64,000 nucleotides of DNA from Lycocorax pyrrhopterus obiensis. Its lineage: Eukaryota; Chordata; Aves; Passeriformes; Paradisaeidae. The notes under the pieces were generated by a model. The model saw nothing but the letters and a program-made list of their open reading frames with translations, was not told the origin of the DNA and searched no databases. The stretch is from assembly GCA_014706295.1 (NCBI GenBank), contig JACSVZ010000002.1, positions 52,672,432 to 52,736,431 of the forward strand. The letters are read 5' to 3'. Position numbers and translations under genes: made by a program. Below are positions 1-14,300 of this stretch, piece after piece. Position 1 is the first letter of the stretch. Each line of letters opens with the position of its first letter.

Positions 1-3000
1 GATACAGTGGCGCTGGGAGTGGATGGGACTGTGCAGCGACTGGCTGTGGCTGGAAGCACAGGTGCTGTGCAGGGTGATGCTCACAGGGTAACAGACAGTA
101 GCAATATACCAAATCATTTCCACCAGGATAAAAAAAACAAACAGTAAGCAGCAGAAATGTCCTGGTTTTCCCGTTGCAGCTCACTGCGCATTTAGCAGCA
201 AGGAGGCCCCAGCAGATCATAGGTGCTTATACAGGAGAATATGGTTAGGCAGCATAAATCAACATCCAGAAATAACTTGAAAGGTCAGCTGGAGGTGTGG
301 GTAGAAAAGGCTGATTTTAAAAACACAACTAAATAGGGAAATGTAGCATTCCACAGCCTCTTATAAAAGCCAGCAGTCTTACCACTTGAGAAAGATAAAA
401 TTTCCCTTTTTACTGTACTTCTTATGGAAGGCAAAATAAAATACTCTCAAGTTAGTCCTTAGCATCTCTCATAAAGCAGTAGTTATTACAGAACTCCTTT
501 TGCAATAATAATTTAGTACCTTTAATAACTTCCAAATGTATGAAAATGTAAGTTAAGAGTCTTCATCTTACTTTGATGTTTTCCAGTGATTGTATACAGT
601 GTCAGTGCACTTGATTTAGTTTTGGGCCTTGGGTTGTTTTCTTCTGCTGCAAACAAAGTTGACCTGGGAAATTTTCTTCATGTTGCAATTGATTTTGTCG
701 AGTAAATTCATCCAGAGGCCAGGGGCTTCCTTTTGTTCCCAACTGACAGTCAACACTGAAGTAAGTTTTTTTAGAGGGAGCAGTTGCGACTAGATGGTGG
801 TTTCTGGAGTGCCTCGGGGTGATGCCCCATCCCACCAACCTAACTGAGACCTGAAGCCCACCCTAGCATTAGACAATGTGGTGCTGTGGTTTGTTTGAAA
901 GGAAGGGGCTTGTATAGGGAGAGTAATGCCAGGGAAGGGCTGCAGCTGACCAATCCATACCCAAGACAGCTGCTGAGTTTGCACAGGGACATCACTGAGG
1001 CCACTGACTGTTCCTGCAGGTACAGATGCTCCTGTCCCTGATCCCAGCCTCATGTGAAGGGGGTTGCAGAGATTGCTTGTGCGAAACCAAGGTACATGGC
1101 ATTCATACTACGAGGGGTATCCCTTCCCTGAGGGACATAGTTAGGGTTATGACAATGTCACAGGACCCCAAACAGCTTAAAGAAGTCCCATCACAAGGTG
1201 CCTGGGGTGGTCTTGGTCTGTCTGCGGGTGCTTCAGGGTGCCAAGGAGAAACTTTGCATTTCCAGACACGCACTCATTTTTCACATTCAGGGTTCAACAT
1301 CTGTTAGTATGACCACTGCCTCTTGAATGAGCAGTTATGGTACTCTGGCCATTGTTTCCCCCAGAGTTTCTCTATGAGAAAACACCTGAATCAGGACGAA
1401 GTATGAAAATGTACCTGTGTCCTCCTTCTTGGTGGAAACTCTATACTTGTGAAATGTCAAACTCTGTGTATAACACTTAGCAAGAGTGCTTTGTAATGTT
1501 TTATCACCACTGGTTCAAATTTTTATACTGGGATCCCATTTTCTATCTTTCTTTTTATAAGTGTTCCCTCTTTGTTCTGACATACAACTTTCAAGGAGCC
1601 TTTTTAAAATAATAAAGAAAATAATAGAAAAAAAGTTTATACAAAAGAAAAACATGACACCTTCAAGTAGCTTGTCAAATGGGCTGCGTTAGGACCAAAG
1701 ATGTAACATCTTGTTTTCTCGCTTTAAAGGAATAGGGTATTGATCACTACTTCCACAGCTTCTTTTTATAGAGAAGAGCTGCAGAGCTCCATCCTTCATT
1801 TGGGCTGGGTCAGGCCTCCAGTGAGCCAAGAGAGCTTGGCAGGAGGGTGAAGCCTGTCCATAGAAAACCAAACTGGATATCAGGACCATGTATCACTTCA
1901 GGGCCAAACCTACAACCTCTACTCCGTATGATATTTTAATATCTACTTAATGCAATATCTAAACAGAGACACAGCCAAGAAAAAAAGAAGCAAATACACA
2001 ATATTTTGGCTCAGTATCAGGAAAAAATACGATGATGTGAAGATGAGACATGATGAAATAACTTTTTTGTGTGAGGAAGTGTGTAGGCAGGCAGTGAGAC
2101 TTTAAAACAGTAACACTTGGTTATGTATTACTTTAATTATGCAGGGGAGTTGAAATCACAGAGCTTCCATGATATGCTTTGCTTTCTGCCACGTGTCCTG
2201 CCTGCATTTGATGTCTGGTGTTAGGCAGATCACCGCCTCTATTACCATGGCCATGTGGACTGAGAACTGCGGGTTGGTGCAACCCCTTCTATTTATGCGG
2301 GGAGAGAAAAGTGCAGTCACAGTAGGCTGTACCACAGCTAGTGGTCAAGCTAAGACCTAAACAGCATCCAAAAACTGGTTTCCCAAGGGAAAGAATTGAT
2401 AACTGGAGACCTGCCTGGCAAAAGACACGCCACTTGTTGCATTGCTGGAGTCAGCAGGCAAAATGCCTTCAGCCAAGACTTGGGGCTAGTGCTTCATCAG
2501 CTTTGCTGTCATCTTCTAACATGGTGCAGATGGGGCTGTCTGGATGCACAGCAGCACAGGTCCTATGGTCTCTTTGTATCCGTCGCTTTGAAGTAATGGG
2601 TTTTTCTGATTAATAAGGTGAAAACCAAAAATCAACAATGCCACTAACAACTGGACTGGCAGAAGGTGTTGTTCCTACACAGACAATACAGTACATTATT
2701 TCCAGTCAGGCTGGAATTTATCCAGACTCTTCTCCTTACCTCTCACAAGCTAGCTGGAGAGTGTGCATTTGCAACCACCATCAATGTTATCCTCATATTT
2801 TATTAAAGGGAATAATCAAACTAGTTGTCTACAATGGTAGGAGGCTTGGCTCACATACCTACGTCGCTTTTTTAATCCTACATTCTTAACAGTGTTCTCC
2901 TTGAAATTAATGGGATGTTTAAATTGATTACACTGAGAGTATAAAACAAGGCTAATGTTGAGTGATTTTTGAAAATCCCTCACAATAATCAGAGATCCTA

Positions 3001-4074
3001 TGGATCCATTGCCCATTTTAGGCTGCTTTGTATTGATGCAATCAACCGAGTATAAGGTATAATGACTTGGTTTTAATAAACTGTCAAGCAATATATCCAT
3101 AGATACAGACGGTACCCTTACAGCATTGTAAAGTTACTCAACTATGAAAGCACTATTTGTAAAATAAGAAACTCTTGACTTTTATATGGTTTAATGGTTT
3201 ATACTGTTGATCAAAGATTGTTTGTATATGAGCGATGAAAAAATGAGGTGTATATTATTCTTTTTAATTGTTTTTAATTTTTGGAGGACTTTTATTGTAA
3301 TATACTGTTGTATTTGGGGGGAACAAAAAGCAGTGGCTAGCTTGTAGCTTGTAGCCAGAGAAGAACTCACAATAAGGGTTCTTTATTGATGAACTTAGAT
3401 TTTTTTTCTGGTAAAATTTGTCACCTTGGGGATTTATCCAGAGCTTAGTGAAGCTAGTAACAGCAGTCTTTCCTCTCTTCAAAACTCTTTGGCTCTCTGC
3501 ATGCACAGTGCTGGAGTTTCATAATGTGAGCAATAATACAGGCAACGCTTGTGACCAATGGAAGTGCAATATGAAAGCCCAGGTGCTGCTTATCAGGGCC
3601 CTAAAAAAAGCTGCTCTTTTACATGTCAGGTTCCCACTCCACTTCCATGACAAGAGCAGAAGCAGAGTGAAGCCAATCCCTCAAAAGCTGGTCCATGTGA
3701 CATATGAAGCCGTAGTGTTGGCCATTTCCAAAGTGCATAGCTAAGGCAAAACAAAGTCTGAACCAGAGTCACACTGGTGACTTAAATTGTTGTACTATAC
3801 TAGGCAGGAAGAGAAATTCTGTTAGTAAAGGCAGTCAAATGAAGCCCTAGTGTACCCTGAATATCGGTGTTTAATTATCCAACTGGTGGAACATGTAGCA
3901 GACAAAGATTAAAGGAATTGCAGGGTCCTCAACATAACAGAGCAAAATACATTGCATTGGCAAGACAGTAAAGAAGAGAGGAGCTGGAACTGTCAGTATG
4001 CATTCAGCCTGGATAGCTCCCTGGTATCACAATTAGTAAATGAAATAATTTTTGTCTTTATAGATGAACTTTGT

Positions 4075-4090
4075 ACACACACACACACAA
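4075..4090. repeat. Short (AC)n microsatellite
   Basis: Seven AC dinucleotides in a row in intergenic DNA. Confidence 0.9.
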
Positions 4091-4509
4091 AAAGCCACAA
4101 CAGCACCTTTCTCATTTTCATCTTTCCATCCAGTCCCTTCCAGTACATAGGCTGCATGTTTTACCAGCTCAACCTATTTTATGCAGAAATTATGTAGTCT
4201 TAATCTTCATATTACTGGTTCTCAGAAATGTCTAATGCGTATTAATGCATGATATTTTTATTTTAATAAAAGTAATTAAATAAATATTTGCTCTTTTGGC
4301 ACATTATTTCTTCTCCCCCCCTTTTAGAGATCATCTGGCTTGAGAAGATTCTAGATAAGTTAGTATTGCTATGAAGAAGGATAATTAGTATCAAGAAGGA
4401 AACTGAAATATACATTGTACCTCTGTGCACCTCCTCTGTGAAGATCAGAAAGCAACTTGTAGATGTAAAAGTCCTTATCAGACAGGAAACTGGTGTTGTC
4501 TTTATCTGA

Positions 4510-4531
4510 CAGAGGCAGAGCGTTGCCTCTG
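4510..4531. repeat. Perfect 8-bp inverted repeat, 6-base loop
   Basis: CAGAGGCA at 4510-4517 and its exact reverse complement TGCCTCTG at 4524-4531 flank the loop GAGCGT. Just to the left, TCAGACAGG (about 4488) and TATCTGACAG (about 4503) add a partial second palindrome. No function is evident. Confidence 0.7.
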
Positions 4532-7409
4532 TACTTACCCCGGAGAGGTGAGGACACTGACTTGCTAAATCCCACTTTCAAAGCACCAAAAGAGAGGAAC
4601 TTAAAATGAAGAATGATATAAGTATAGAAAAGCGTGGGTGTTTGGGAAGGATGAGTATTCAGAAATTCCACAGAGTTCAGTGCAGTCAACTTCAAATAAA
4701 CAGAAAACTGACAGAGGGTGCAAGAGTAGAAGACAGCCGAAGAAACACAGCTGCAGTTTAACCTCCCTATCTGCCTGCACAGGATATGGCAGATGAAGAT
4801 AAGATATAGAAAATTGCTATTAAGAGATAGGAGAGGAATACAAGTCTCTTCCACAGGCCCCATAATTATCAACAGCAGCAACAAGCAAGCCTTACCCTTT
4901 GGCACTCCTGACCTTGACCCAGGAGAACAACAAAGCCAGCCTTTGGGGAACTATCTGAATGCCCAATAATTACATCAGAACACATCAGAAATGTACAAGG
5001 CAGCCAATAAAAGAGCTAATGTGTCCTGAGGAGGCCCACAGCCACAGCTGGACCACCTACCATGGCACCTGGGACAGACCCAAGTGCCTCCTACAGCAAT
5101 GAACATGGAAGGGCTTCACCATCACTCTTTGAGACAGTCACATTTCAGCAGTAACTGGTCACAAATGGCCTTGTTCATTCCGGTCCTAAGGCTGCTGACT
5201 GGGGCAACACTTCTGCAGCAGCCTTTGATAAGAGGTGTTTGTACCAGGCATGAGCCTGGCAAGAACGAAGGGCTTTGCAATTGCCAAAGGGGGGTGGTGG
5301 GAAGAGCAGTGAAGGTGACTCAGCTTCCTTAAAGTGGCATTATGTTTGCTGTCAGAGATGGGCTCAGTTCTTACGTCAGACCTGCATCAGACCCATGGCA
5401 GACCCACAGGAAGGATGCCACTGGCATGGCAGGCACAAAAAGGTATGTCCTGCTCAGGGTGCTCAGTGGGGTGGCTGATCCTGCTCCCCACATCGTGAGG
5501 TGGCCTGCTCAGAGCCCATCTGTGAATATATATGGAGGAAATAAGCTCCCAATCCCACAATGTGAATTATTACTGCTGTTTATTTGAGAGAGGAGCTGGA
5601 ATTGCAGATCAGGTGGTGCTTTAAATTGTTTGTTGGGAATTGAAATCTCTCTAATAAGCACCATCTGTGTGAAGTTCAACACCAGAGCTCTTGTTGCAAA
5701 AATCCTTTTACTTGAAAACGTGTTTTCTTTCTGAAGAGAGCAGAAGGAATGTTATTTAATGTGTGTGTTAACCTTAGAGACTGCTGCCTTCAGTGAGTTA
5801 CAGCCCTGTGAAACTGAACTAGCTCAGAAATAGTGCAGTAAGTGTTTGTCATCTTTATCTTGTATTGTATGCATGTATTGTATGTTTGCACCTTTTTTTC
5901 CTTTTCTTTTTTGAAAGGGCACAGACTTATGGATTGCACTAGACTTCACTGGACACTGTCCCTCTCAGATAGGAGCAATGATGATACAAGAGATGGAAAT
6001 CCTCGTCTCACAGACAGCTTTTATTTAGCAGTGTTTGTCCTGGCACTGATTTAGCAAGCCAAAGTACAGCTAGTAAGGGTCACAGCTGGTTGTATAGATT
6101 CCCATCTAGCTCTTGGAGCCTGTTAAATCATCAAAAGCTGAGAATCTCTGTGTGAATTTACTGGTCGTGAGTAAGAAATACAGCAATGTGCAACCTCTAC
6201 CGCCATCCGTGGAGACCAGCTAGGTCCATGCTAGGTCAAACCAAGCTGAGCTAGGCATAAATGTCATGGGAATGCAGCTCTGGCACAGCACAGTGGTGGG
6301 ATCCTTCAGGCACAGCCCTTGCCCCTGTGGCCAGACATCCTATGGGGCACTTGTAGAACACATCTGCAGCTATCTGAGACTTCCAAAAGGAATCCAAGCT
6401 TGCAAAGCCTGAGTGGGACTATTCCTATTACCCCTGCTTTGAAGAGCAGCAGAAGGAAAGCTGATGGTGCCCTCTCTTGGAAGGAAGAAACTCTGTCCAG
6501 AGCACACATCGCTTTAAAATAGGTCTCCCAGCAAACAGAGCTGAAAAAATGAGCTTGCGTAGGCGATTCATTTTCCAGTCCATTTGGAGTACAGGTTCAT
6601 GGTACATTTAATCCAACCTACGTATGGGATGCTGCTGGAAAGGGTTGCTGCACTAATCCAATGGAAAATTAATCCTTCTCTTTGGCAGCTTAGTTTTAGC
6701 AGACTTGCAAGACTGTTGCATGCACTACAGAGCTGACTTCTGACATGGCAATGTACGTGCAAAGGACACAACCGTACCCCTTGGTGACAAGTGTACAAGT
6801 GACGGCATCATAGCAAGTGTGACATCCTCCTGCCCTCAGAAGCTCTTGTGCATGTTACTGTAAATAATTCTATTTCCCTAATTCTCAGTTACTGGGTTTC
6901 TTCATGTCTTCCAAGAAAAGCAATATTGTGCAGATGATGCTGTGAAGAATCTTAAAGTCATGCAAATAGGCTGTGTCAGAACAAAGAGATCTAGGTTCAT
7001 GTTTGGTTTGTGATCATTATACTGCTGGTAGGGAGAATTCTTCATCCAGCCTTTTTGTATCTTATGGGAATGCTCAAGCATGGGTTTAACGCAATGCAGG
7101 AACAAAAAAGGGCTATTTTCAGTGAATGGCAGTTTTAGAAAAGCCATAGTTTTGCCTAATGCAAACACTGCTTCCACGTACTTTTAAAAATTAGAGTATT
7201 GGCCCATAGGGCTTGCTAATGCAAGATTGTTTCTAGTACTTGTTTTATTGGTTTAGAATCCAGTGGGGATCTGCCTAAAAAATCTGGCCATTTATGTTTT
7301 GCTGCTGTGAATAATGATGCTGGAACAGACTTGTAAACAAGTGAGACTTTGAATTATTCTTGGGTTTTGAGTGCTAAGCTAACAAATCTAGCTTCCATCA
7401 GACATAAGT

Positions 7410-8344
7410 TGTATCAGTGGCGGAAAGTAGCAAAATGTCTGTGTCCCAAAACCTGGGAACTTTAGGAGCAGAGAGCAATGGACATGCCCCTGAGGCATGT
7501 GTCTGTAACCAATATGTAACATTACAAGAGCACACACACTGTTGCTGTCAGAGACTGAAATATTACAGTTTATGACTTAAACATTTTCATGAAGGACTCA
7601 TAGTAAAACTGTAGTACAAAAGCTGCAGAGAAGACTACCACCCCCTGAATAGGCCTTCGGAATGAGGCCCTGGACCCCTCTCGGATGAAGATAAGATAAA
7701 GTAACAACTCAGGGCTGAGGACATTCACAAAGCACAAGCTTAACACCTCAGGAGTGGAGCTCACTGGCCCCAGGGCTGTCAGCTGCCAGGCTCGAACAGA
7801 CCCTGGCACCAAAGGGTGGGGAGAGAGGCTTTGGGTGTGTGTTGGAAAAGCCTCTGGTGAGAGGTGCAGTGACCCCCGGTGACATGGCCCATCAAAGGCC
7901 CCCCCAAAGGGGTCCCCAGACCCTGCACCAGAGATGATGCAACAGACCCTCAGTGTTGCAAGGGACAGTGTCAAACTGGGCCCCTGCAGGGGAGGCACCT
8001 GGGTGTTCCCACCTGCCCAAAGTGTGCATTAATCCACGGGATTCTGTACTCTGCGGCGTGTGGCTGCGGCAGCGACAGGGGACCCTCACCATCAGAAGAC
8101 CAGACGGAGGGGAGCAACGAGACGTCATTGGGACTCCTGGATGGATGATATGCTTCCACCTAACCCCTGTCACCCTCTCCCTGTGCCCCCACCCCCCCAC
8201 ACACACTTCTTTCTCTATTTCTTTCTTTCTTTTTCTTTCTCTTTGCCTCTTTTACTATTAAATAAAATACATCAATTTTTTTGGCACCAACATCGAACCT
8301 CATTTGGTTTTAATCACCTTTTTTGGGTACATTTTGAACCTTCA
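7410..8344 (+). mobile_element. ERV LTR, probably solo (avian, 4-bp target duplication)
   Basis: The 3' part is LTR-like and resembles avian ERV LTRs I know: a CT-rich stretch (8161-8260), AATAAA at 8261, a T run, then GGCACCAACATCGAACCTCA. An element from TGTATCAG (7410) to CCTTCA (8344) would have the canonical TG...CA ends and be flanked by AAGT on both sides (7406-7409 and 8345-8348), as expected for a class I ERV. No internal gag, pol or env sequence flanks it. A 4-bp match is weak evidence, so the 5' edge is tentative; the polyadenylation region is the firm part. Open frames inside it are not genes. Confidence 0.6.
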
Positions 8345-11300
8345 AAGTTCTTTCCATTTTATACACAGAGACTTAATTTTCTTTGCTCTTCTGGGTTTAA
8401 ACAGGATCTTAACAGTTGCCCTCCTCCCAAAAGTCAGGCTGCTTTCTCCCCTGTCTCATATCAAAGCCTGATGAGGAAGACTTTGTATACCAACAGGGCC
8501 TTCCCCCACCACAGAGAAGGCAGCAGCAAGGGACATCTTCATAGTTACTTGATGGTCAGGCTGCCTCCAATGGGCACTTGAAACCAACACAAAAGGCAGG
8601 CAGGCACCAGGCAATTTCTGGGAGAATCAGTGATCTATATGTAAATAAACCAAATGTGATTAGGCAATAGTTATTAGAGCTAACACTGATTTCAAATTCA
8701 TCTTTGTAAGCAACTTTGTCAGAGTGCTAACTGCATTGGCTTTCTACTGCTTCCCTTCAATAGAAACTGGTGCAGGTCAATAGACTTCTCCCAGAGGGAC
8801 AATGCTCACTGGAAAGCTAAAAGTAATTTAGCCAGAGATGAGCCCATTGAAATGCTGGTAGCTGGGCCAGCTCCATCAGAGGATTTCCACCAGGCTGGTT
8901 TACAAGGGGGAAACCAGAGGAAGGAGACAAGAGGGTGTAGGTGGGACATTCAGACAGTCCAAAGAAATCATGGAGAGACCTTGGAGGGAGGTGACCCTGT
9001 CTGCTTCACAGCATATGACTCATATTTAGTCTTAAAAGGGTGCTGGAAGGTAGGAAAGCTTATTCCACAGAGGTAGTAGAAATAACTTTTTTTTTTTTAA
9101 TTTCAAAAAGAACGAGATAAAGAAACACAACCTGGCCTAGTGCGGGATGGCCTAAGAGGAGGGAGCAAATAGGTGTTGGCAGGACTGTAAAGGGCTGTCA
9201 GGATAGAAGAATTGCATATTTTTTAATGATGTGAAGAAAACATGGTAGAGGGCTTAGCTAAGAAGAGACTTGTCAGGGACTGGCTGACTGACTTGGGAAA
9301 ACAGGTATTTTCTTTAAAATAAATCTGCACCAGAATTTGGTCATGGTTGAGTGACCAAAGACACGTGCACACAAAGAGCATTTTATTTCCTAAATTATTA
9401 ACTAGATCCCTTTATACATGTTGTTATTTTGTTTTGTGACAAAGGTTTGAGCTCTCTGGAGATGTTTTGTACAGGATTAGGTAGATTTGCTCCTTGGATG
9501 GTCTTTTGGATTTGTATTATTTAGTGGAGGATGACATAGCAAGAGGCCTATAGGGCAGTGCCGCAGGAAGAGAAGTGACTGTAGGTCCTGCCTGGAAGTG
9601 AGAAGCAGCAGCGTGGGCTGTAGCAGGAGACAGTTTGGAGGAAGTACCTACAGAAGTCAATTTTTGAGCCCATGCTTATGACTTTAGCAGAGGTGATGGC
9701 AGCCTTTTATACAGTTTCTTAATCAAAGGGTCAGTGCAATTACACAAGTATTAGCTCTGTAGCTGAACCACATACTGCTGCAGGCTGTTTTGTGCACTGC
9801 ACATTTCTTAGCAAGGTTTTGTAGGTAATGTAGTTAGGTCCCTTTGAAATAGGACTCTCAGATTTTGTGTGGAGAAAAAGATCCCTGTACCAAGTGTGCC
9901 TTCTGAAGAGGAGATGCTGGATGTGGAGTCTTCTGGTCTCACATTTCCATGCAAAAACGTTTGCACAGGAGGTTGAACAAGCCACAGGCACACATATATC
10001 CTCTTGCAGGGTGCAGTTTCCTATTTTGCAAGCCTATCAGCTGCTTACACAGAGAAGGTATTACCTCAAGAGTCTTTAATGGGCTCAGAGGCGATATTTT
10101 GTCCTCAGTGCTGGGTTACTATGTACTGAAGTTATCCTCCAAAATGTTTGCTCAGAAAACTTTCTTGGATGAAAGACTGCTATTCTATTAACATCTATTT
10201 CAAACTCAGTTAATTATCACTACTCAAACTTATGCTTTCTCACACCAAGAAATAATAAAACATTACTTAGAGGCTATCAGGAAATTAATAAATGGGTTCA
10301 TTATAAATGGAATTATCCCAAGACCATGGATGCCTTCTCTTTTGCATGCTTTCATTAAGCACCTACTTTTTTGCCACTGGGAAAGGTATTTTTCTATACG
10401 GACCTTTGGTCTGATGACACCCAGCCAGGATTTTAATAATACTGATGGAAATTTGAGGGAAACCCTGGCTCCAGCCACTCTTGAAACATTTTTGGTAGGT
10501 CACTCCTGTTCACCAAGCAGAAGAGTTACTCCATGATGCTGGAGCTGCTTCTGCTCTCCAGTGAGTATAACACAAAGGGGTCTGATTGGAACCCTGCTGG
10601 TTTACAACCACTGAGCCAGCAGGGCTTCATATCAGTTTATGAATTTATGACTTGTCTTCTGTTATATTGACCATGATTTTTGCCTTGAAATATCTAATGG
10701 GGACACTCTTTATATTGAAAACATAAATATAGAGAGACTGCTTACCCATAGGTGCTGGGAAATTAGTGCTCAATAAACTAATAGTGATAATTTATAATAC
10801 AATTTCAAGAAAAAGAAGGAGAACTATTTATGTTGTATAGATGCCTTCCCTCCAACATCATATTGCTCCACAATAAATATTTTAATACAGATTGGGCTAA
10901 AGAAGATTCTTGGCTCTTTGCTGAGGAAATGACTTTTCTTTCATTTTGTAAATAAAATTTTACATTTAGTTTTTTTTCATTTTAGAAAATTTTCAGTCTG
11001 CACATTGCTCTGATTCAGTACAAACTCAGTAACACCACAGGTTTGCTCTAGCAGTGAGTTTCTGTCATAGTACTCTGGATGCTTTTTTTTTTAATAGGGA
11101 AGGTTCATTTCACCCTGTGCAGAAGGAATGCAGGCAAACAAAGCGACACACAGCCAAGTAACTAGCACTGGCTAAGATGAAGTCCAGTGGTTGCTATTTG
11201 CATCTTCTCAAGGTAACCTCATGTCTCAGCTATAAACACATCCAAATATGTAAATGCCCTAAACCATATTTTCAGCAATATAAGCTGTTTCATAAACCTA

Positions 11301-14300
11301 CTTGTATAGGTATAAAATTTTCCAATACTGCAGGGGTCTGATTAATGAAAAATTAATAAATCGGGCCCATCGAGATTGCTGGTAGAATAACATTTGTTAA
11401 TTTTACTGAATATGAAGGTATACTAAGTTGCGTGATGAAGGAGACTGCTGTTTGTCTTGTTCCAGGCTTCAGTTCCTGAGGAAGCATAGGTAGTAGATAA
11501 AGAACGACCTAATGAGTTCAGTGAAGAGAAGGGGAAGGTTTTTTTTTTTTTGAAACAGTGGGAAGGTCTGAGAATTAGGCTTAAAGCCTGTTGTTGCTGC
11601 TGAGCTCTTGTGTTTAAATGAGTAAGACGCACTAGTGCAGACTGTTTAGTACTTGACTTTTTAAAATATTGTTATTTTGTACTGGATTTCCGGGAAAGAA
11701 GGTTTTGTCAAACTTGCCAGGGGCAGAGCTGCTGTCATCTTTTCAATCTGACGTGGTTAAGATGTATTACACTAAGCAGAATGCCAGTGTGGGTTGCCTT
11801 TGTAGATGATAAGAGCTAGCCCCACAGATGTTGTTCAATAAGCTCCATTCATTTCCTGGGTTGCAAGGTTGTGTTTCTGTTGCTCATTGAAGTCAAGGAG
11901 TAACTCTGATGGAGTTAGAGAGAATGGGTTTCTTTCACTTGGCCCACAGTGGCGTTCCTGGTGGGTTGCAGGGTAGCACTCGATCCCAGCCTCCTCCTGC
12001 ATCAGCCGGCACCTCAGCAGTACTGGTCCATGGGGAAGAGGGCAGCATGGCAAAAGGCAGCACCAGGTAAGGCAGATAAACTAATTACTGAAAATCTGGC
12101 AGCAAACTGGATTCATAGCAAACCTCTTGAGTGCAGCATGCAAAACAAAGAAGCTGACAGAAATCCCACCTTTATAATCATCAGCATATTTAGCTCAAAG
12201 AAAAAAAGAAAAAGATAAAAAAGAAAGAAAACAAGCTTTTCATCTTCAAAGTCCTTTACAAACATTCACTAATTAACCTTCTATGTCTCAGTATTGCAGC
12301 TATCATGGGAAGGGCCTTAGGGGAAACGGTAGTAAAGCTTCAAAATACCCCTTTGAGATATCAGCTGAACCACAGATTTTTTTAAAACTCACCACTGAAT
12401 GCAAAGCACTTCTATAAATACTTCAAACAGCACTAACTATGCTATTGAAATGCATATGTGTGTATATAACCTGTGTAAAAAGTTATACATCATTTATGTC
12501 CTCGTTAAGTCTTTTAAGCGTGACTAATGGCACATCACCCTCTCTGTCGAGTGAACTTCTCTAGGTCTGAAAAGGCTTGCACACAGGGTTAGCTCTGTAA
12601 AGTAGTCCCACAGAAGCTCAGTGAAGTCATTCCTGGGGTAATACAAGCATGCAACCTTAGCATGAGAAAAGCCATGATGAGTATAAAGCGGCCTTTGGGA
12701 CCATTTCTCTTGTTGGCACACACTGGTAGGTCCTTCAGCCCTGCTGAGGTTACTACTCCCACTTGGTTTTGTTCTGGGCATCCTTACATCCTGGGGAAGC
12801 AGCCTGGTGGCTCACCTGAAGGCCCAAGCCAGAGTGTGCCCCAAGAAGCCTCACCACAGCAGGGTTTGCTGCCATGCCACCAATAAGAGCATCAGTCATT
12901 TGTGCATGATATAAAAGCTGAGTTCAACTCACTAGCTTATGATTGTCATCCAAAAGGTAAAACTGCAGTAAAATCTGTATTTTTAAACAACACAATTCTG
13001 TATATATTTCTTCTTAGATGGACATCAAAAATATTGTATGGCATAATGTTTATCCCTTGATGAAGGCTCAGATAAATAGACTTCTAAATAGCTCTCTTTT
13101 ACAATGAGATTTTGAATAACCAGATCACTTATGACCCAATTCTTCAAAGCACACATACACTTAGACATGTAGACAGTCTCCTAGCCGTTGGATTACCATC
13201 TGACTTCCACTGTTTTTAAAATGTAGTTCTGATTCATTTACAGAAACTTTGCTTTACTCTTTTCTCATGAACCTTCTTAGGCTGTTTTAGAAAAGTGGTC
13301 ATAAAATTTAGTTTCCCATTCAATACTGAGTATGTCTTCATAGAAGGTGTTTCTTCCTGCACTGAATTAATCTCTAGAAATTTATGACTTTTTCATATAC
13401 TGTTGTGACTGCTTTAGAGTCATACAACTTTGCTGAAGACCATATTATATATTACATTGTTAATTTCAAATGCAAATTTTTAAAGGCTTTACCGCAATAG
13501 AGTACATGCCAGTCTTAGACTCTGTGAATACTCCAATTCTTCAGTTTTTGGGCTTCTGCAGTGACCACCACGACAGAGTGACAAAATAATTATAAGGTGG
13601 CATCACTGAAAATGAAACAAGAGCAGCAAGCTTTGCTATTTACAGGTTCAGCTGCAATTTTCACCAGTTTCAGCTGTTTGTCAGTTGAGGGAAATTATGC
13701 AAGTGAAAAACTAGATCTCTAAAGTTGCTAACGAGTAACTGGAACTATCAGAAACTTCTTCTCAAGCAGGAACACTGATTTGCTGACAGTGTCGGAAGCA
13801 AAGCAGAGTTGTCCAAACGGGGTAAGATGTTCTCGGTTTTATGGTGCACAAATGGTTGCAAGACACACACACTAAAGCACCAAATGGGCTACTATTAATG
13901 GGAATTTTCTCTTAAACCTTCCTGTGGGAAGAAGAGTACATCTGTTGATACAGGTGAAAGCTTTTAAGCAGGCCTGTGTACAGGGATGTCAGTGTTCATT
14001 ATATCGACTTTCTGAAACGTTTTCATTGAAGCTTTTATATCACACAAGGCAACCTTCACATCTTTTACTTCTTTGAGGCATATAGCTAACATTTGTTTCC
14101 ATCATACAAAAGATTTTCTCATCTTTCAGGGAAACTTGCAGCACCAGAAAGTTCAAAGAGAACTTGAGTTCACACCACATGGCTGAAGGGCATCTCCTCG
14201 CCTCTTATAAACCCACACCATTCCTTCCTTATGCAGAGCTCTGTGGGACTCTAGAAGCTCCTGGACTACTAGGACTTTTCCTCATAACAGTTGTTTTCCA

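Larger units (their letters stand above)
1..7409. other. Intergenic DNA, no supported gene
   Basis: Open frames here are short, overlap on both strands and show no family I recognise. The longest (178 codons, minus strand, 4369-4905) has a low-complexity, non-protein-like composition. Small features are an AC repeat (4075-4090) and a short inverted repeat (4510-4531). AATAAA-like sites near 1609 are in AT-rich DNA and are not evidence of a gene end. No EGFR coding exon is seen, although this side should face EGFR if the mammalian gene order holds. Confidence 0.6.

Noticed and set aside
4369..4905. 178-codon minus-strand open frame
   Set aside because: No family, no credible regulatory context, and unlikely composition. 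Treated as chance.
7570..8581. Several overlapping frames of 60-173 codons
   Set aside because: They lie in or across the LTR at 7410-8344 and its CT-rich polyadenylation region.
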